Source: Trichoderma breve
Taxonomy: Eukaryota > Ascomycota > Sordariomycetes > Hypocreales > Hypocreaceae
DNA: 64,000 bases
NCBI RefSeq assembly: GCF_028502605.1
Contig: NC_079233.1
Span: 6,448,001 to 6,512,000 of the forward strand
Direction: 5' to 3'
Part shown: positions 1 through 13,021 of the stretch, one piece after another
Layout of the letters: each line of letters opens with the position of its first letter
Numbering within the stretch: position 1 is the stretch's first letter
Made by a program: the position numbers and the translations under genes
Notes under the pieces: model-generated
Told to the model about the DNA's origin: nothing
Seen by the model: only the letters and a program-made list of their open reading frames with translations
Database searches by the model: none

Positions 1-629
1 ACTGCGTTACTACCGCCACGATTCATTATGCAAAGGGTGTCGCTTACGCGGCCACAGGGAACGTGACCGAAGCTCTGAAACAACAAACATTCTTCACTGA
101 AGCTCTATCTCGGGTGCCATCCTCACGAATGGATTACCCAAACAAGTGCGTTGACATTCTGAAAGTCGCCGAGGCAATGCTGGCGGGAGAGATTGAGTAC
201 CGCCGGGGTAACTATGAAGTCGCCTTTAAGCATTTGCGTCGATCGATTCATCTGGATGACAGACTTCCATACAGCGAGCCATGGGGATGGATGCAACCAG
301 CCCGTCACGCTTATGCGGCGCTGCTGCTGGAACAAGGCCGTGTGGAAGAGGCCGCTACGGCTTATGCAGAAGATCTCGGCCTCGATGAGTCTTTACCACG
401 TGGTCACCAGCATCCGAACAATATCTGGGCTTTGCGTGGTTATCACGAGTGCTTGACGTTGCTGGGACGAACGGCAGAGGCCAAGCTGCTCGAGCTTCCG
501 TTGAAGCTTGCAACATGTTTAGCCGATGTTCCTGTACAGTCTTCCTGTTTTTGCAGAACCAATACTCAAAAGGTTCCTATAGAGAGTGAAAAGTCATGTA
601 ACATGAGCGATAGCTGTCAATTAAAGTAG
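1..629 (+). CDS. TPR-domain protein, 3' end only
   Basis: The reading frame is open from base 3 and runs off the left edge, so the start and most of the protein are missing; about 208 C-terminal residues are visible. Helical-pair motifs of the tetratricopeptide type are seen in IHYAKGVAYAATGN, YRRGNYEVAFKHLR and ARHAYAALLLEQGR. Fungal TPR proteins with this ending are usually uncharacterised scaffold-like proteins. The last 35 residues are Cys/Ser-rich and low in conservation signal, so a splice near the end cannot be excluded. It converges with the dehydrogenase gene on the other strand, about 150 bases away. TPR assignment is fairly safe; the biological role is unknown. Confidence 0.75.
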   Translation, partial: CVTTATIHYAKGVAYAATGNVTEALKQQTFFTEALSRVPSSRMDYPNKCVDILKVAEAMLAGEIEYRRGNYEVAFKHLRRSIHLDDRLPYSEPWGWMQPARHAYAALLLEQGRVEEAATAYAEDLGLDESLPRGHQHPNNIWALRGYHECLTLLGRTAEAKLLELPLKLATCLADVPVQSSCFCRTNTQKVPIESEKSCNMSDSCQLK

Positions 630-776
630 ACCTTGGGAGTGCTGTGAAAAGGAAGAACTACTAGACAGAAAAGCTTCTCCATTGAACATTGTCACCTGTA
701 TGAATTCGAATTCTATCCCCACCAGGCTTCGCGTGATTCATTTGCTGTACAAATCATCATATCATAGCTCCTAAAG

Positions 777-2385
777 TTACAACTTGGACCGCAGTGAGCT
801 CAGCCATCCATTTGACTTGTTCACTTTGCGTGCATAGGGATGCTTGAGGCCTGGGACCATCAAGTCCAGGGTACTGGTATTCACAAAGTCTGGATGCGCA
901 TCTCTCATCAAATCTGTCATACCACATAGGCGCATAGCGGTTTCAATTTCGTCTTTGAGAACTACAGAATTCATTAGTATCATGGCAAACCTACGTCGGG
1001 AGAGGATTGGCAAAACTTACTCCACGCTACACGCTCTACTCCTTCCTGACCGTATCCCAAGGAGTAGAGGAACGGCCTGCCAAGTCCAACGGCAGATGCG
1101 CCTAAGCAAATAGCCTTGACAATATCCGAGCCTCGTCGAAATCCGCCGTCAATCAAAACCTCAAGTTGGCTGAATATCTCTGGACAATTTTTCTGTAATT
1201 CCAGCAAGACGAGGATGGTCGGCGGCGCAGTGTCAACTGCACGACCACCATGGTTACTTATCACGATGCCTTGAACCCCCATTTTCGCAGCCATGATGGC
1301 GTCGGCTGCGGTTTGGACGCCCTTGACGACAATTGGCAACTCAGTGATGCTTCGCAGCCATTTCAAATCGTCCCAGCTAAATGTCGGGTCGATAAACGAC
1401 GAGACTTGACGTGCCATGCCGGCGCCTTTATTGTCACCAACGAACATTTCAGGTGTTAGGCCAATCCCAGCTATCTGCAGCTGCTCCTTTGACTTTACAC
1501 GCTCGTCATCTTCTCTCTTGGGGATGACGGGGACGTCAACTGTCACGAGAATCGCCTTCACTTTGCCAGTAGCCTCGATTGTGCGGACAATAGTTTCGGA
1601 TTTCGATCGGTCTTTGTTAACGTACAGCTGGAAGAGTGCCTGGTGTTTTGTCTCCTGCAGAATTTCTAGGTGGGTGTATGATGATGGTGTCGCGAAGCAA
1701 TGCACAATGCCGGCCTTACCAGCGCCTCGAGCCAAAGTTAGCTCACCCTCAGCACCGCCAGCTCGTGCAGCTCCAGTAGGCGAGATGAAGACGGGTATCT
1801 CAAGGTCGCATCCAAAAAGGCTTGTCCGTGCCGTCACACTGCCCACATCGCGCAGAACTTTGGGGCGCAGCCAGATCTGCCGAAGCATGGAGCTGTTGGC
1901 GTCTCTTGTGATGTTATCATTAGACGCTCCCTTGATGTAGGCCCATGATTTGTCCGACAGCGTTATATGTGCAGCCTTTTCGAAATCGTCCATGTTGAAA
2001 ATCTCATCAAGAGCTGGTTTCTCTCGCGTTGTAGCCGAGGCAGACTGCTTTGTGGCCTGATTGGTGACTTTCCAGTCTTCTGTTATCGTCGATGTGTCCA
2101 ACGATCCAACATGGCCTTTTGCTCCCAGAGTCTCCCTGATTAATGAAGGCGAATGTACTCTGCTATACTCCTCTGTAGCGTCCATCCCAGAGAATTTGTG
2201 TATAACTAACAGTACATGAGTAACATGATGGACAATTGCTCTGTGAGGTCGAACTCACTCTCTTGCCCGCCGGGATGCTCCGGGGCGAATTCAGTCATGT
2301 CGTACACCTCGCCATCCACGACGATCCACGTATCATCTCGTTTGTTGTGCTGGGTAACTTCCTGTGTTGAGACCTTCCTTGTCAT
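777..2385 (-). CDS. Flavocytochrome b2-type FMN alpha-hydroxy-acid (L-lactate) dehydrogenase
   Basis: Spliced from 2385-2259, 2205-1021 and 961-777 (introns 53 and 59 nt), giving 498 residues. Exon 1 carries a cytochrome b5 heme domain with the HPGG motif (EFAPEHPGGQE) that continues as IIHKFSGMDATEEY across the first junction. The rest is an FMN (beta/alpha)8 barrel. The family's active-site residues can be recognised: the Tyr in WAYIKGA, QLYVNKDR, the Asp in VTVDVP, the Arg in KREDDE, the Lys in VVKGVQ, and His/Arg in SNHGGR. The second Tyr of the usual YY pair is Ile here. Yeast Cyb2 works in the mitochondrial intermembrane space, but no targeting presequence is evident from this start, so a cytosolic location or a missed upstream exon is possible. 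Substrate (lactate, mandelate or another 2-hydroxy acid) is inferred from family only. It converges on the TPR gene. Confidence 0.9.
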
Positions 2386-4314
2386 GGCGTCTTGTTCTGT
2401 AAATCAGGTGAGAATTGCCAAGTATTTTTGTGCAAAGATGAGCGGCCCAATGTCGAATTGGTGTGCAAGTAAATGAAGACGTGTGTTGTTCTACCCTCCC
2501 CGCATTCACCATTTATACATGTAGTCGAGGCAAAGGTGCTAGGGTGGGGTGGATCACCGGTATCACGTTAATACTCCGTCCATGGAATGAAACGATACGA
2601 TAAGTAACATTGAATCATGGGCTGCAGTAGATAGACGAATTTCTAGCTACCATGCTCATGCCGACATCGCATCTAACGCCTCGGAAAAGGATTAGCGAGA
2701 CTTGAATTAATTGCCGAGTTGGCGGGAAATAATAGGGAATAGCATATCGCTGGAGATGCGATCAAGCTGCATCTGAGATATTATGTGATTGCAATATTTT
2801 ACATATGATTGCACAAATCAAGCATCGGTTCAGTCTATCACGAAATTTGTTTATTCGACATTCCATTTTAAGCCAACGATAGCAGAAGACTATCTGCATA
2901 ACATGATAAGGACATATTGAGATTGGCTACAAATACGCAAAACATTCAACAACCAGTCATCATTTTGTCTACAAAACCTCGGTCTAAAGCCGACCGACTC
3001 TTGCCGCTAATACCCCAATTTATTACAGCTGCGCCGGGTGGATTCGTGCTAGTCGGTGAGGCTAGTTTGGAGAAAGCTGGGGAAGTGCCATTGGGACGCA
3101 AAGCCGTATTATGTTGGCTGCTATTGGTACCTGTAGTTTCCGACGGATGAATCCCTATAGCCGGCGGATGGCGGGCAAACGTGGGCCCTCACGTATCAAG
3201 GAAACTCTATCTAAACCAAGCAGGATAGGATAAATCCGGTTTTGATAGTACTCTCTGTGGTATATGATACACTCGAGCGACTCTGTCAACTGTTTGTGCA
3301 GCTTTGGGTTGCGGCAAAACCGATCAAATATAGGTTATTAGCGAGCTGAACAATTATACAAAAGTTCGTCCAAATACCACTCTTAGACGACTGGCAAACA
3401 AACACGTTCACTCAACATACTGCTATGATGTACTATTTGAAATCCAATTTATGTGATATTCTTCTGCGTTAGCCAAAAACAAAGCATTACTTCAGTTGTC
3501 CTGAGAAAAGAGAGGTGGTAATATCGCATCTCTCTCCAATTGCAGAAGCTGTTACTTCATTCCAATTGCCGTGCATCGTCAATAATACTTGCACTCTAAA
3601 CTTGCCATTTCTTGCAAAAAGAAGAATGGAGGAAGATAATAGTCTGCCTACCGCCTTCTCCCCTTGGAGACATGAAAATTCGATACCAGATAGGTGCACT
3701 AAAGCACTACACAAGTTACTAGAGCAATGTAAACAACGAGATATAACAAGCAGCAGTAATTTCAGATCTCTGTACTTCATATGGCTTGGCACAATGTTTA
3801 TTTGTTGTATTCGCCGAGGCCCTGATCGGCAGAGAGCTAAACATCTTCAGTCAACACAAAACAGGTGTGCGAGCGAGAATCTCCTTTCCATGCAAGATCC
3901 TCAATACAAGGCAGAGAAACAACAATGCTCGTTTCTATAGATGCGCATTCTGCAGGTGCCTTATCGGTTGCCAAAGCAATGAGTATCTGCGGCCGATAAG
4001 AAGCGCTGCAGCAGCTCTTCTCAGGAGCTCTGGCACCTGCTCGGCACTGGATAGGGGGCAGGTGCCCCTGTGTGCCTGAGGTACTGAATTTCATCCGATC
4101 TCTCGCCTGATAAAAAGAAAACAGAAATCTCAAGCCCTTCCTCCTTCTCTCTTCTCCTTCCATCCCTCTGCACTCTTTTTTCACACTCTTCCCTTCGCCT
4201 TCTCCTCCACACCTTCTTGATACACAAACACTATTCCTCAACTCTTCTTGGGAATTCATCTCCATCAACAGACTTCAGCATCATTTCCAAACGCTGGGAT
4301 TGCCAATCGTCACG
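2386..4314. other. Intergenic, shared upstream region
   Basis: About 1.9 kb between the divergent starts of the b2-type dehydrogenase and the next gene. Several short open frames occur (for example near 2917-3150 and 3487-3940 on either strand), but none shows recognisable domains or splice-consistent extension. A CT-rich stretch at about 4136-4212 precedes the plus-strand gene and looks like a typical fungal 5' leader or core promoter pyrimidine tract. Confidence 0.5.
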
Positions 4315-6716
4315 ATGCATGGTCCAGATCCCGAGGAGGTCAAGCAAGCTCTTATGGTAAGATGAACCTGGCCAGCCTTCGACACCTTCCTGACTATCTC
4401 GTCGTTTCTCTTCACTCGATGAACGTGATGCTTCGATGAATGAAGAAGAATAAATGTAGCTAACCTTTCCAACTCTAGGCCGAGCTCGGAAGAGGCAGGC
4501 AAGATGAGCTTCCGTTGAGCAATGTGTCGAAGCGACCAAGCTACCAGCCCATGCGCTCTGGAACGAGCCATATCCCGCAAGCTCGAAAAGATAATCTCGA
4601 GAGCAAATGGGGAAGTAGGTGAACGAAGCCTGATTTTTATCTGATCCCCTAATTAACATATGCATAGAAAAAATTGTCGATGAAGAAAGCCAACAAATGG
4701 AAGGGCTTGAGGTTGGCTGTAGCCGCCCTTGGGCTCAGATCACAAATCAATACATGGCACGCCATGCAGTTGAGTCGTAAGTCCAGATACCTTGCATAGA
4801 GATTCCATGTTTCATCTGTGCTCACATCTTCTGCTAGTGCACCGCCAAGGCTTGCAATGCCAGCACCCCAAATACGGCCTTTCGCCATTCCCAAGGCTCC
4901 TTTGTCCACCAGATCCTCGAGAGGTGTGAGTAACGTTCTCGCACAGGCATCAAGTCATGTCTCTAATCAGAATGCGCCGCTCAATGGACTCCGAGTCAGC
5001 TCAGGCTCTAGCAGCCAGGGCCAGAATGCCGTCCCTACGGGTAGAAATGTCGGCATTCCCAAGCCAACATCATCTGCTCTGCAACAGACCGTGGAGCACA
5101 TACTGTCTCAAGGCGAATGCATGCTTATTGACGACAGCGATGGTTCATCCGTTTCTACAAAATTCGTAGCAAAGGTCTCTATGCAGCGAAACGAGGGACT
5201 GCTTATGCTTATGCCATCTGGCCAGCCCCAATCAGTTTACAACGTCCTCAGCCTCGGTGTTCCGGTCATTCAAGGACCTTATTGTATCATTTATGGTGCA
5301 AGGAATGAGCGCCTGCACAAGGTGAAGCTCCGAACTGTCGCTGCTGCAGAAAGTTTTCAGTATTTACTGAAAACCCTCCAACAATCTGCTCGGCAGTTTT
5401 GTGAGCCGAGACCTGCGTCTCCCAAACTCGCCCCAATTGTCGCTGCTTTAAAGGAGGAAGCAGCTAGTCCTCTCCCAACTCCCTCGAAAGCAGCTCCGAA
5501 AGCCGTTTCGAAAGCATCGGAAGATGTTCTAGAGACAGCTGATGGAGATAAAAGAGCCACTCTGCAAACGTCACAATCAACCGAAGCACCATTGCACCAA
5601 GATTCCGAAAAAAGCCTTCTTAACTTGGAGGATGAAGCTCAACCGCAGCCATCACTGACCATAGAGGCCGCCGCAGACCACATGCAGCGCATTGTTCACC
5701 AAATATTATCAGAGATCACTGCAACTGGAGTTAATGTCCCTGAAAAGGGTGTTGCGGAAATCGAATCAACAGCGATCGCCAATTGGATGGCCCAGGGGTT
5801 CATGGAATCCGAGGCTGAATCTGACGAATTGAAAGAGGAACTTGTTGATCTTCTGCGCCTGCTCGTCCGCATCAAAAGAAAGGTACAGTATAGGCATGGC
5901 ATCAGTGTCGGAAACAACGACGTCTCTATTTCGAGCGAAACACTGCAAGATCTCCAAGAAATTGCCGAGCAGCCAAGCAAGCGCATCAAATACACCACTG
6001 CGGATATCAAGGAATTGGAGACGCATGCCGTGTCGCGCCAAGATAAGATCAAGGCTTCAGGACTCCAAGAAATCCAAAAGAGGTCGCCTAAACCGGTTGA
6101 AGTTGAATCCAAAAGGAGCTCGCCTATTCCAGATGACTCTAAAACGGGTTCGCCTCTCGCAGATGAGCCGAAGAAGAAGATTGACCTGGGTATGGGCAAA
6201 CATAGAGCTTAGGTAACCTCTAGTTCTGGTCCACAGACCCCAGTTCGCCCTTCTAATTCTGGCTTGAAGGAACCAAGCATACCCTCGCAATCTACCTCGA
6301 GAGCTGAACTCCCAAATTCCACGGCGAAGGTAACAACCGATATCTCAAGCCCTGCCCCAGCGGCGCCAACCGAACCGTTGAACTTTGCCTCCAAGGCATC
6401 AAGTGGAGCCACGAAATCTGACTTGAAGGCTCCAGGTGGACTTGCGACGTCTCGATGGGCCACTCCAGGCGGTATGTCATGCCAGAGAGTAGCAGATATG
6501 GATAAGATTACTGATCCTGCTTTCATAGCTCGTTCAGCCCCGACCACGACGACTGCGGCTGTGGCTGCGAAGAAAGAAGCAACAACTCCTCTTAAGCCTA
6601 CAGCGCCTATCTTCATCAGCAAGAAGCCTAAGCCTAACCCAAAAGGCTTGAGCTCTTCCCGATGGGCGGTGGGCGGCGGGCCTGTCGCAAACGAGGGTGC
6701 CTTTGCTAGTTTCTGA
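4315..6716 (+). CDS. Uncharacterised fungal protein, 684 residues, with SRWA motifs
   Basis: Six exons are inferred: 4315-4356, 4479-4614, 4668-4776, 4838-6189, 6244-6471 and 6529-6716; every junction keeps frame. I do not recognise the family. The N-terminal third is Ser/Pro-rich. Residues around IIYGARNERLHKVKLR to ESFQYLLKTLQ look like a compact PH-like fold, tentatively. A helical charged segment follows (ELKEELVDLLRLLVRIKRK). The tail is disordered and contains two related motifs, GLATSRWATPGG and GLSSSRWAVGGG. The intron at 6190-6243 removes an in-frame TAG at 6210-6212; without that splice the protein would end there at roughly 564 residues. The intron at 6472-6528 is a multiple of three and could be retained. 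Existence of a real gene is fairly certain, the exact C-terminal model less so. Confidence 0.7.
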
Positions 6717-7031
6717 GGGCCGGTGTCTGCAAAGACGTGATGGATTGGGAAAAGCTTTTTGAGGTATTATTGAGGGATTGGTAATCGTGGCTAATAGTGA
6801 GAATTTTTGGTGTGTGTGATGAATGTTGAAAGGATCAAAATGGATTGCCTATCTATATTGGACCAAGGCTTAGGCACATCTCTAGGATGGTTGATAGAGG
6901 TCCATTGAATGTAATGAATAGGCCCGACAAATGGGCTGTGTAGGACGATACGAGATTAACTGCATGTGTGGCCAAAAATCACAGGCGTGAAGGGGGTGTT
7001 GCTGAGTGGCTGTGTTGAGAAAAGGGTTGAT
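6717..7031. other. Convergent 3' intergenic region
   Basis: About 315 bases between the 3' ends of two convergent genes. It contains presumably 3' untranslated sequence of both; no gene, RNA or repeat recognised. Confidence 0.5.
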
Positions 7032-7480
7032 TTAATCGTTTTGCTTCATTTTTTGCCTACATCTTGACTGATACATGGTGAGCAGCTCTCTTGACTCCTC
7101 ATCCAAGCCGCCCTTGTCGCCTTCCAGATCGAGGACCTTTGATACGAGATCGACGACCTGCTGATAGCGGCGGAAGAAGTAGAGCTCTTCTGCCGCATGG
7201 ATGACCTCCTGGACATGCTGCTTGTTGGCATCAGGCCCCAATGGGAGGGAAAGTGTTTGGTAAATCTGGATAATGGCACCGATTAATCCATGTTTTTTAT
7301 CCAAGAAGAGTGTTATGAGTGCCTTACATTGCCATTCTCTACCTTGGCATGATATGTGTTTTTCACTGCCTTGAAGTCATCCTCCGACTGACCGGTTCGC
7401 TTAGACTTTTTCTCCGCCTTGTCATCTTCTGAGTCGGAGATTTGGATGTTGAAAAGGTCATTTTCGTCTGCGTCGGACAT
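7032..7480 (-). CDS. Small conserved acidic protein with helical-hairpin C-terminus
   Basis: Two exons, 7480-7328 and 7265-7032, joined across a 62-nt intron, give 128 residues. The N-terminal 40 residues are acidic and serine-rich (MSDADENDLFNIQISDSEDD), resembling a nuclear or scaffold-type disordered tail. The remainder is helical, with EELYFFRRYQQVVDLVSKVL resembling a single TPR-like hairpin (aromatic residues spaced as in TPR helix A). I do not recognise a named family. It is transcribed divergently from the PRXL2-like gene. The reading frame is clean, the donor (GTAAGG) and acceptor (CAG) are standard, and a branch-like TTAATC lies before the acceptor, so it is probably real; function unknown. 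Confidence 0.65.
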
Positions 7481-8548
7481 GGTGGGCTGGACGGTGAAGA
7501 TGGCGATGTCGAAGAGGTGGATGCAAAGATGAGAGCCAAGAATGATGAAACTTGTGATGGATGGATCCACCTTTGCGGCAAACCACTTTACGGATATAAG
7601 CTGGCGATGTCACTGCGTTTAACTTGCAGATTCAGGATTGATAATACAGTGATTGACGGAATTTGAAACGACGAAACGAGCACAGCCGCGGTGGAGAGTC
7701 TGGGGCTTAGGACGTCGCTTGGGATCTGGGGTTTGGATTAGAGTATGTAGGGTACCGTAGCCTCTGTGATATTGAAGAATGGATGCATGTGAGATTCAAG
7801 AGAGTTGCATGGGTCCAGTCCCAGCCACAGAGGCGTTACTAATACTGGATGCTCCGTGCTGTAGGTACAATTCAGGCACACAAAGGGCACAGATACAGGT
7901 ACAGGTACTCAAGTTCAACTTTGTCATCCACGTATCCGGGTGCAAATTCACCGAACCAAGCGCTGCCATTGGACGCTTCCGCAGGCCGCTGGTCCCAAGA
8001 CCTGAAGGAGCCCCGGAGCCGATTGGCGCCCACTGAAAGTCCCCTTTGAGGCTTTTGTGCTTGTACCGACCGCCGCACCCCCCAATCAATCCGACGCCGG
8101 GCAACTCTAAGAAATGGAACCATCCATTGATATCGTCCAGCGGATGGGCACTTCCAATGGCAGCAAAGCGATTCGTGTCATCAGCACCAGCTGCTCATGT
8201 CACCGCACCGCATGGGGACCCTGAAAAAAGCATTGGTCCGCCGTGGCGCAGCGCAAGAAGAGGACGACGACCGGACGGAGTAACTTGGTTCCCAGGCCGG
8301 GACGACAGTTTTCCAAGGTTCAGGTTGCGTTAGCGTCAGATGGAGCTCCAAGCGCCCCTGGCTTTGAAGTCCGATTGCATCGGGGACGTGATGGATATAT
8401 CATCATAGCTGGCTGCACCCGTCTTTGTTCCTCTCTCTGATTCATCTTGCTTTGTGTGTGGCATTTATTGCTCTCTAGCTACAGCTACTTATATCACCAA
8501 CTCTTCTCCTTCTTCTCCTTCTTCTGCATCCCCACCAGAGCAGTCGAA
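7481..8548. other. Divergent promoter region
   Basis: About 1.07 kb between two divergent starts. It includes a GC-rich block at 7960-8300 with a CCAAT box in reverse orientation (GATTGG near 8020) and a CT-rich leader at about 8490-8545 just before the plus-strand start. Open frames here overlap each other on both strands and show no domain signal. Confidence 0.45.
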
Positions 8549-9725
8549 ATGGCTGACCCAACTGGCCCCCCGCCACACTCGTTTACGGGCATCCTCAAGG
8601 ACATCGAGCACCAAAATCCGCCCAGGGAAAGCGACGATGTTTCCCAAGGCCACGAAGAGCACCATGCGCTGTCCGAAAAGGCGTCGTCTCATAGGCGGTC
8701 AAAGCCGGCTTCCATCGACATCGACAAGACCCAGCCGCAGGACTTTGATGGCGAGCTGTCGACCAACAACGAGCTGCCCTCTGCCAATGTCCAGAAGATG
8801 ATTGAAGACTACATCGTGCTGGACCGTCATGGCAAGTCGAGGACGTTCAAGAGCCTGTATATGGGCAACAACAAGGCCAGACGAGTGCTCGTCATCTTTA
8901 TCCGGCACTTTTTCTGCGGCGTATGTCTTTTCTGTTTCTTACTGCTACTCTAGCTCTCCTTGTGACAGCACAGCTAACACCCAGCTCCAGAACTGCCAGG
9001 AATACCTCCGCACCTTGTCCGAGCACATTACCCCCGATTCCCTTCTACGACTTCCCATCAGCACCTTCATCACAGTCGTTGGATGCGGCGACCCCGCCCT
9101 GATCGACATGTATGCCAAAGAGACGGGCTGCCAGTTCCCCATATACACGGACCCGACTCGATCGCTGTTCGACGCACTGGGCATGGTCAAGACGCTCAAT
9201 ATGGGCGACAAACCCGCATACGCAAAGAAGAGCACATCAAGGGGGATCTTTGACAGCATCGTCCAGGGCCTGAAACAAGTGCCCAAGGGCCTGGCGCTGA
9301 AATCTGGTGACCATCGGCAGGTGGGCGGCGAGTTTCTCTACGAGCCGTTCCAGGTTTCGACGCCAGTTACAACGCCGCACGAGGAGCAGCATCCCCAGTT
9401 TGGAACGTTTGAGAGGCCGGAAAACGGGAACGGAAACGGCAAGGCCAGAGAAGAGGAGGAGCGGGCTGAAGAGAAGAAGATTACGTGGTGCCACAGGATG
9501 AAGACTACGAGGGATCATGTAGAGATACCCGAGCTGATGGAGGTGCTGGGACTGGATAGCCAGGCGCATGTGCCAGACCCCAAAGACGAACAGAGGTGGG
9601 TAGAAGCTACGCGGCAGCGAAAGGGTACGGGTGCCACCATGGTCCCTGAGATGAAGAGGCTTAGCCAAGCGGCTCGCGAAAGTGCTGAGCACTCTCATGA
9701 ACCTGTGGCGGCTGAGAATAACTAA
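8549..9725 (+). CDS. PRXL2/AhpC-TSA-like thioredoxin-fold protein
   Basis: Two exons, 8549-8920 and 8991-9725 (70-nt intron), encode 368 residues. The N-terminus is polar and disordered. A thioredoxin-fold domain of the AhpC-TSA_2 (PRXL2C/AAED1-like) type follows: VLVIFIRHFFCG then NCQEYLRTLSE, strand FITVVGCGDP, and TGCQFPIYTDPTRSLFDALGM. The CGNC pair that would correspond to the redox motif is assembled across the exon junction (CG before, NC after). The C-terminal 120 residues are charged and low-complexity (NGNGNGKAREEEERAEEK) apart from a conserved WCHRMKTTRDHVEIPELMEVLGL stretch, here cited only as a landmark around residues 275-300. Predicted cytosolic; peroxidase or reductase activity is inferred, not shown. 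Confidence 0.8.
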
Positions 9726-9993
9726 GCATCATCAGTTGATTGGAGAACGTTTTGGATATTTGCCGTTTTACACGTTTTGCAATCCTCTTGGATTTTTCTT
9801 TTCTTTGTTGATTGCGTGGATATCAATATTCCCCTTTCTCTTTGCGACTATTTAGTCTTCTTCTTTACCTCTTCTTTTTGAAGCGAGCTGCTACATATTT
9901 GCTCGGCGTACATGTTATTTTAGCCTGGTTGCTACTTGTTTTCTATAAAAAAAAAAGTCTGGTTTTTGATCTATGTGTATAAATCGCCATATT

Positions 9994-10895
9994 CTATTCA
10001 TGGACCCAGCTTCCATCTTCTCTACTCTGAACCAACTCGTGAACCTGCAACCTGCAGTCTATAATCTCCTTCCCATTTACCAAATCGTTCTCCATCGCCC
10101 TCTTATCCCCTTCCTCCACAGTCTTCACAATGCCCGCTCGTACATGCCTCTCCCTCAGCCTCTTCCTCGCCACCTCAAAGTCCACTTCGACGAACCACAG
10201 CTCATCAAACAATGCCCCTGCATCACGCCACACGTCCTTGTCCAACGTCAGGTACAGCCCTTCCAAGACAACAATTCGATGAGTCGGCAGTACTGCGATG
10301 TCGTTCTCCTTGGGATCCTTCACAGCGTGATCAAACGACGGCGCAAATATCGTTACGGTAGGTGAAATGGGTTCTCGTAAAGACTGTACGAGGGCGAGAT
10401 ACTTGGGGGCGTCGAAAGTGAATGGGGCGCCGCGACGGGCGTGGGCGGTGGCTGGGTCGGGCATGGCGGAGAGGGCGGCGCGGGTGAGGTGGAAGCCGTC
10501 CATGGGGACGAAGGCCGCTGGGGGAGGAGACGAGGGTTCATTTTTGAGGGAGAGGGCGTTGATTTTGTCTGTGATGATGTGGGCTAGTGTTGTTTTGCCT
10601 GGGGATTTTGTTAGTAGGGAGATGAGAGTGAGAGTGAGAGGTTTGATGAGAGGAAGGGATACGTGCCTGAGCCTGGGATGCCGCCTATGCCGATTACTGT
10701 ATTGAAGCAGCGTTAGTAATTGGTGATTCTGGTTTTTGAAGTTCCATAAGAATAGAGCAACAGGCTTCTATATCGGTGGCCATAATGCTTTATAAGATAT
10801 GGATGTGTGACCGGCTTACACAGGCGTTTGTCTTGAGGCGTTTCCTGGAACCTCTTCCAGACCTTGTCCAGCAACTTCTGCACCTGAGGCTCCAT
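9994..10895 (-). CDS. P-loop kinase, uridine kinase / YFH7-like
   Basis: Three exons, 10895-10820, 10696-10667 and 10598-9994, give 236 residues in frame. The Walker A loop reads GIGGIPGSGKTT at residues 28-39 and is followed by the kinase signature PMDGFHL, RRGAPFTFDAPKY, and VVLEGLYL with a later R-rich lid (ARKRLRERHVRAG). This matches the uridine kinase/phosphoribulokinase-like group including yeast Yfh7 and bacterial sugar or nucleoside kinases; the substrate cannot be told from sequence. The second intron (10666-10599, 68 nt) begins GC rather than GT (CAG followed by GCACGT) and splits the codon of Gly36, immediately before the P-loop lysine. A GT donor a few bases downstream would break the P-loop frame. 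Divergent from methionine aminopeptidase 2. Confidence 0.85.
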
Positions 10896-11494
10896 GTTAT
10901 CTTCCGGAACTCATCTATCTGGAGTTGTGAAATATCAGAGGCTTTTCACGGCTTCCGCTTGAAGTTGAAAGCTCTTCGTTTGCTGCCTGATCGACGACTG
11001 AATGAGATCCGATGCCGCCCCGCCGATTGTGGTACTGTAGCAAAGCAAACCCCACGTCTCTCCACTGAAATTCCGCATGTACAAATTAATTGTTAGACGA
11101 ATCATGGATGGACTTGGTATATTTGGCGAAATAAGTTATTTCCGCTTATATACATGTAAAGAGATGATGCTCGTATTTTGATAAACAGGCGAATGTACAT
11201 GCAATTTGAACGCTGCGATACCGAGAGTATGCCATTGCGGATATATACGGCTCTTTTACATTGCTAAGCTTTCAGACGTGCGACAAGTAAAGCATTGATG
11301 TCATCCACCCCTTGTCAAAAGTTTATGACATAAAAGGTTGGTCACTCTGCCATACAAAAAGGCGGTATGAGTGACTGTCGATTAGTGTACACAATTTTGT
11401 CAGCACCCATGGCGGGGTTTAGTCGCTGCAGAACCCTCTGCCAAAATTTGATCGCTTGGAAACCTCACACACGACACAACGCAAGTTGGCCAAG
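10896..11494. other. Divergent promoter region of kinase and MAP2 genes
   Basis: About 600 bases between two divergent start codons. AT-rich in the middle (11090-11250), nothing else recognised; short open frames here are not supported. Confidence 0.45.

Positions 11495-13021
<1,527 letters not shown>

Noticed and set aside
6210..6212. Programmed stop-codon read-through or a pseudogene
   Set aside because: A frame-restoring 54-nt intron spanning the TAG explains the open frame beyond it more simply; kept as a finding about splicing only.
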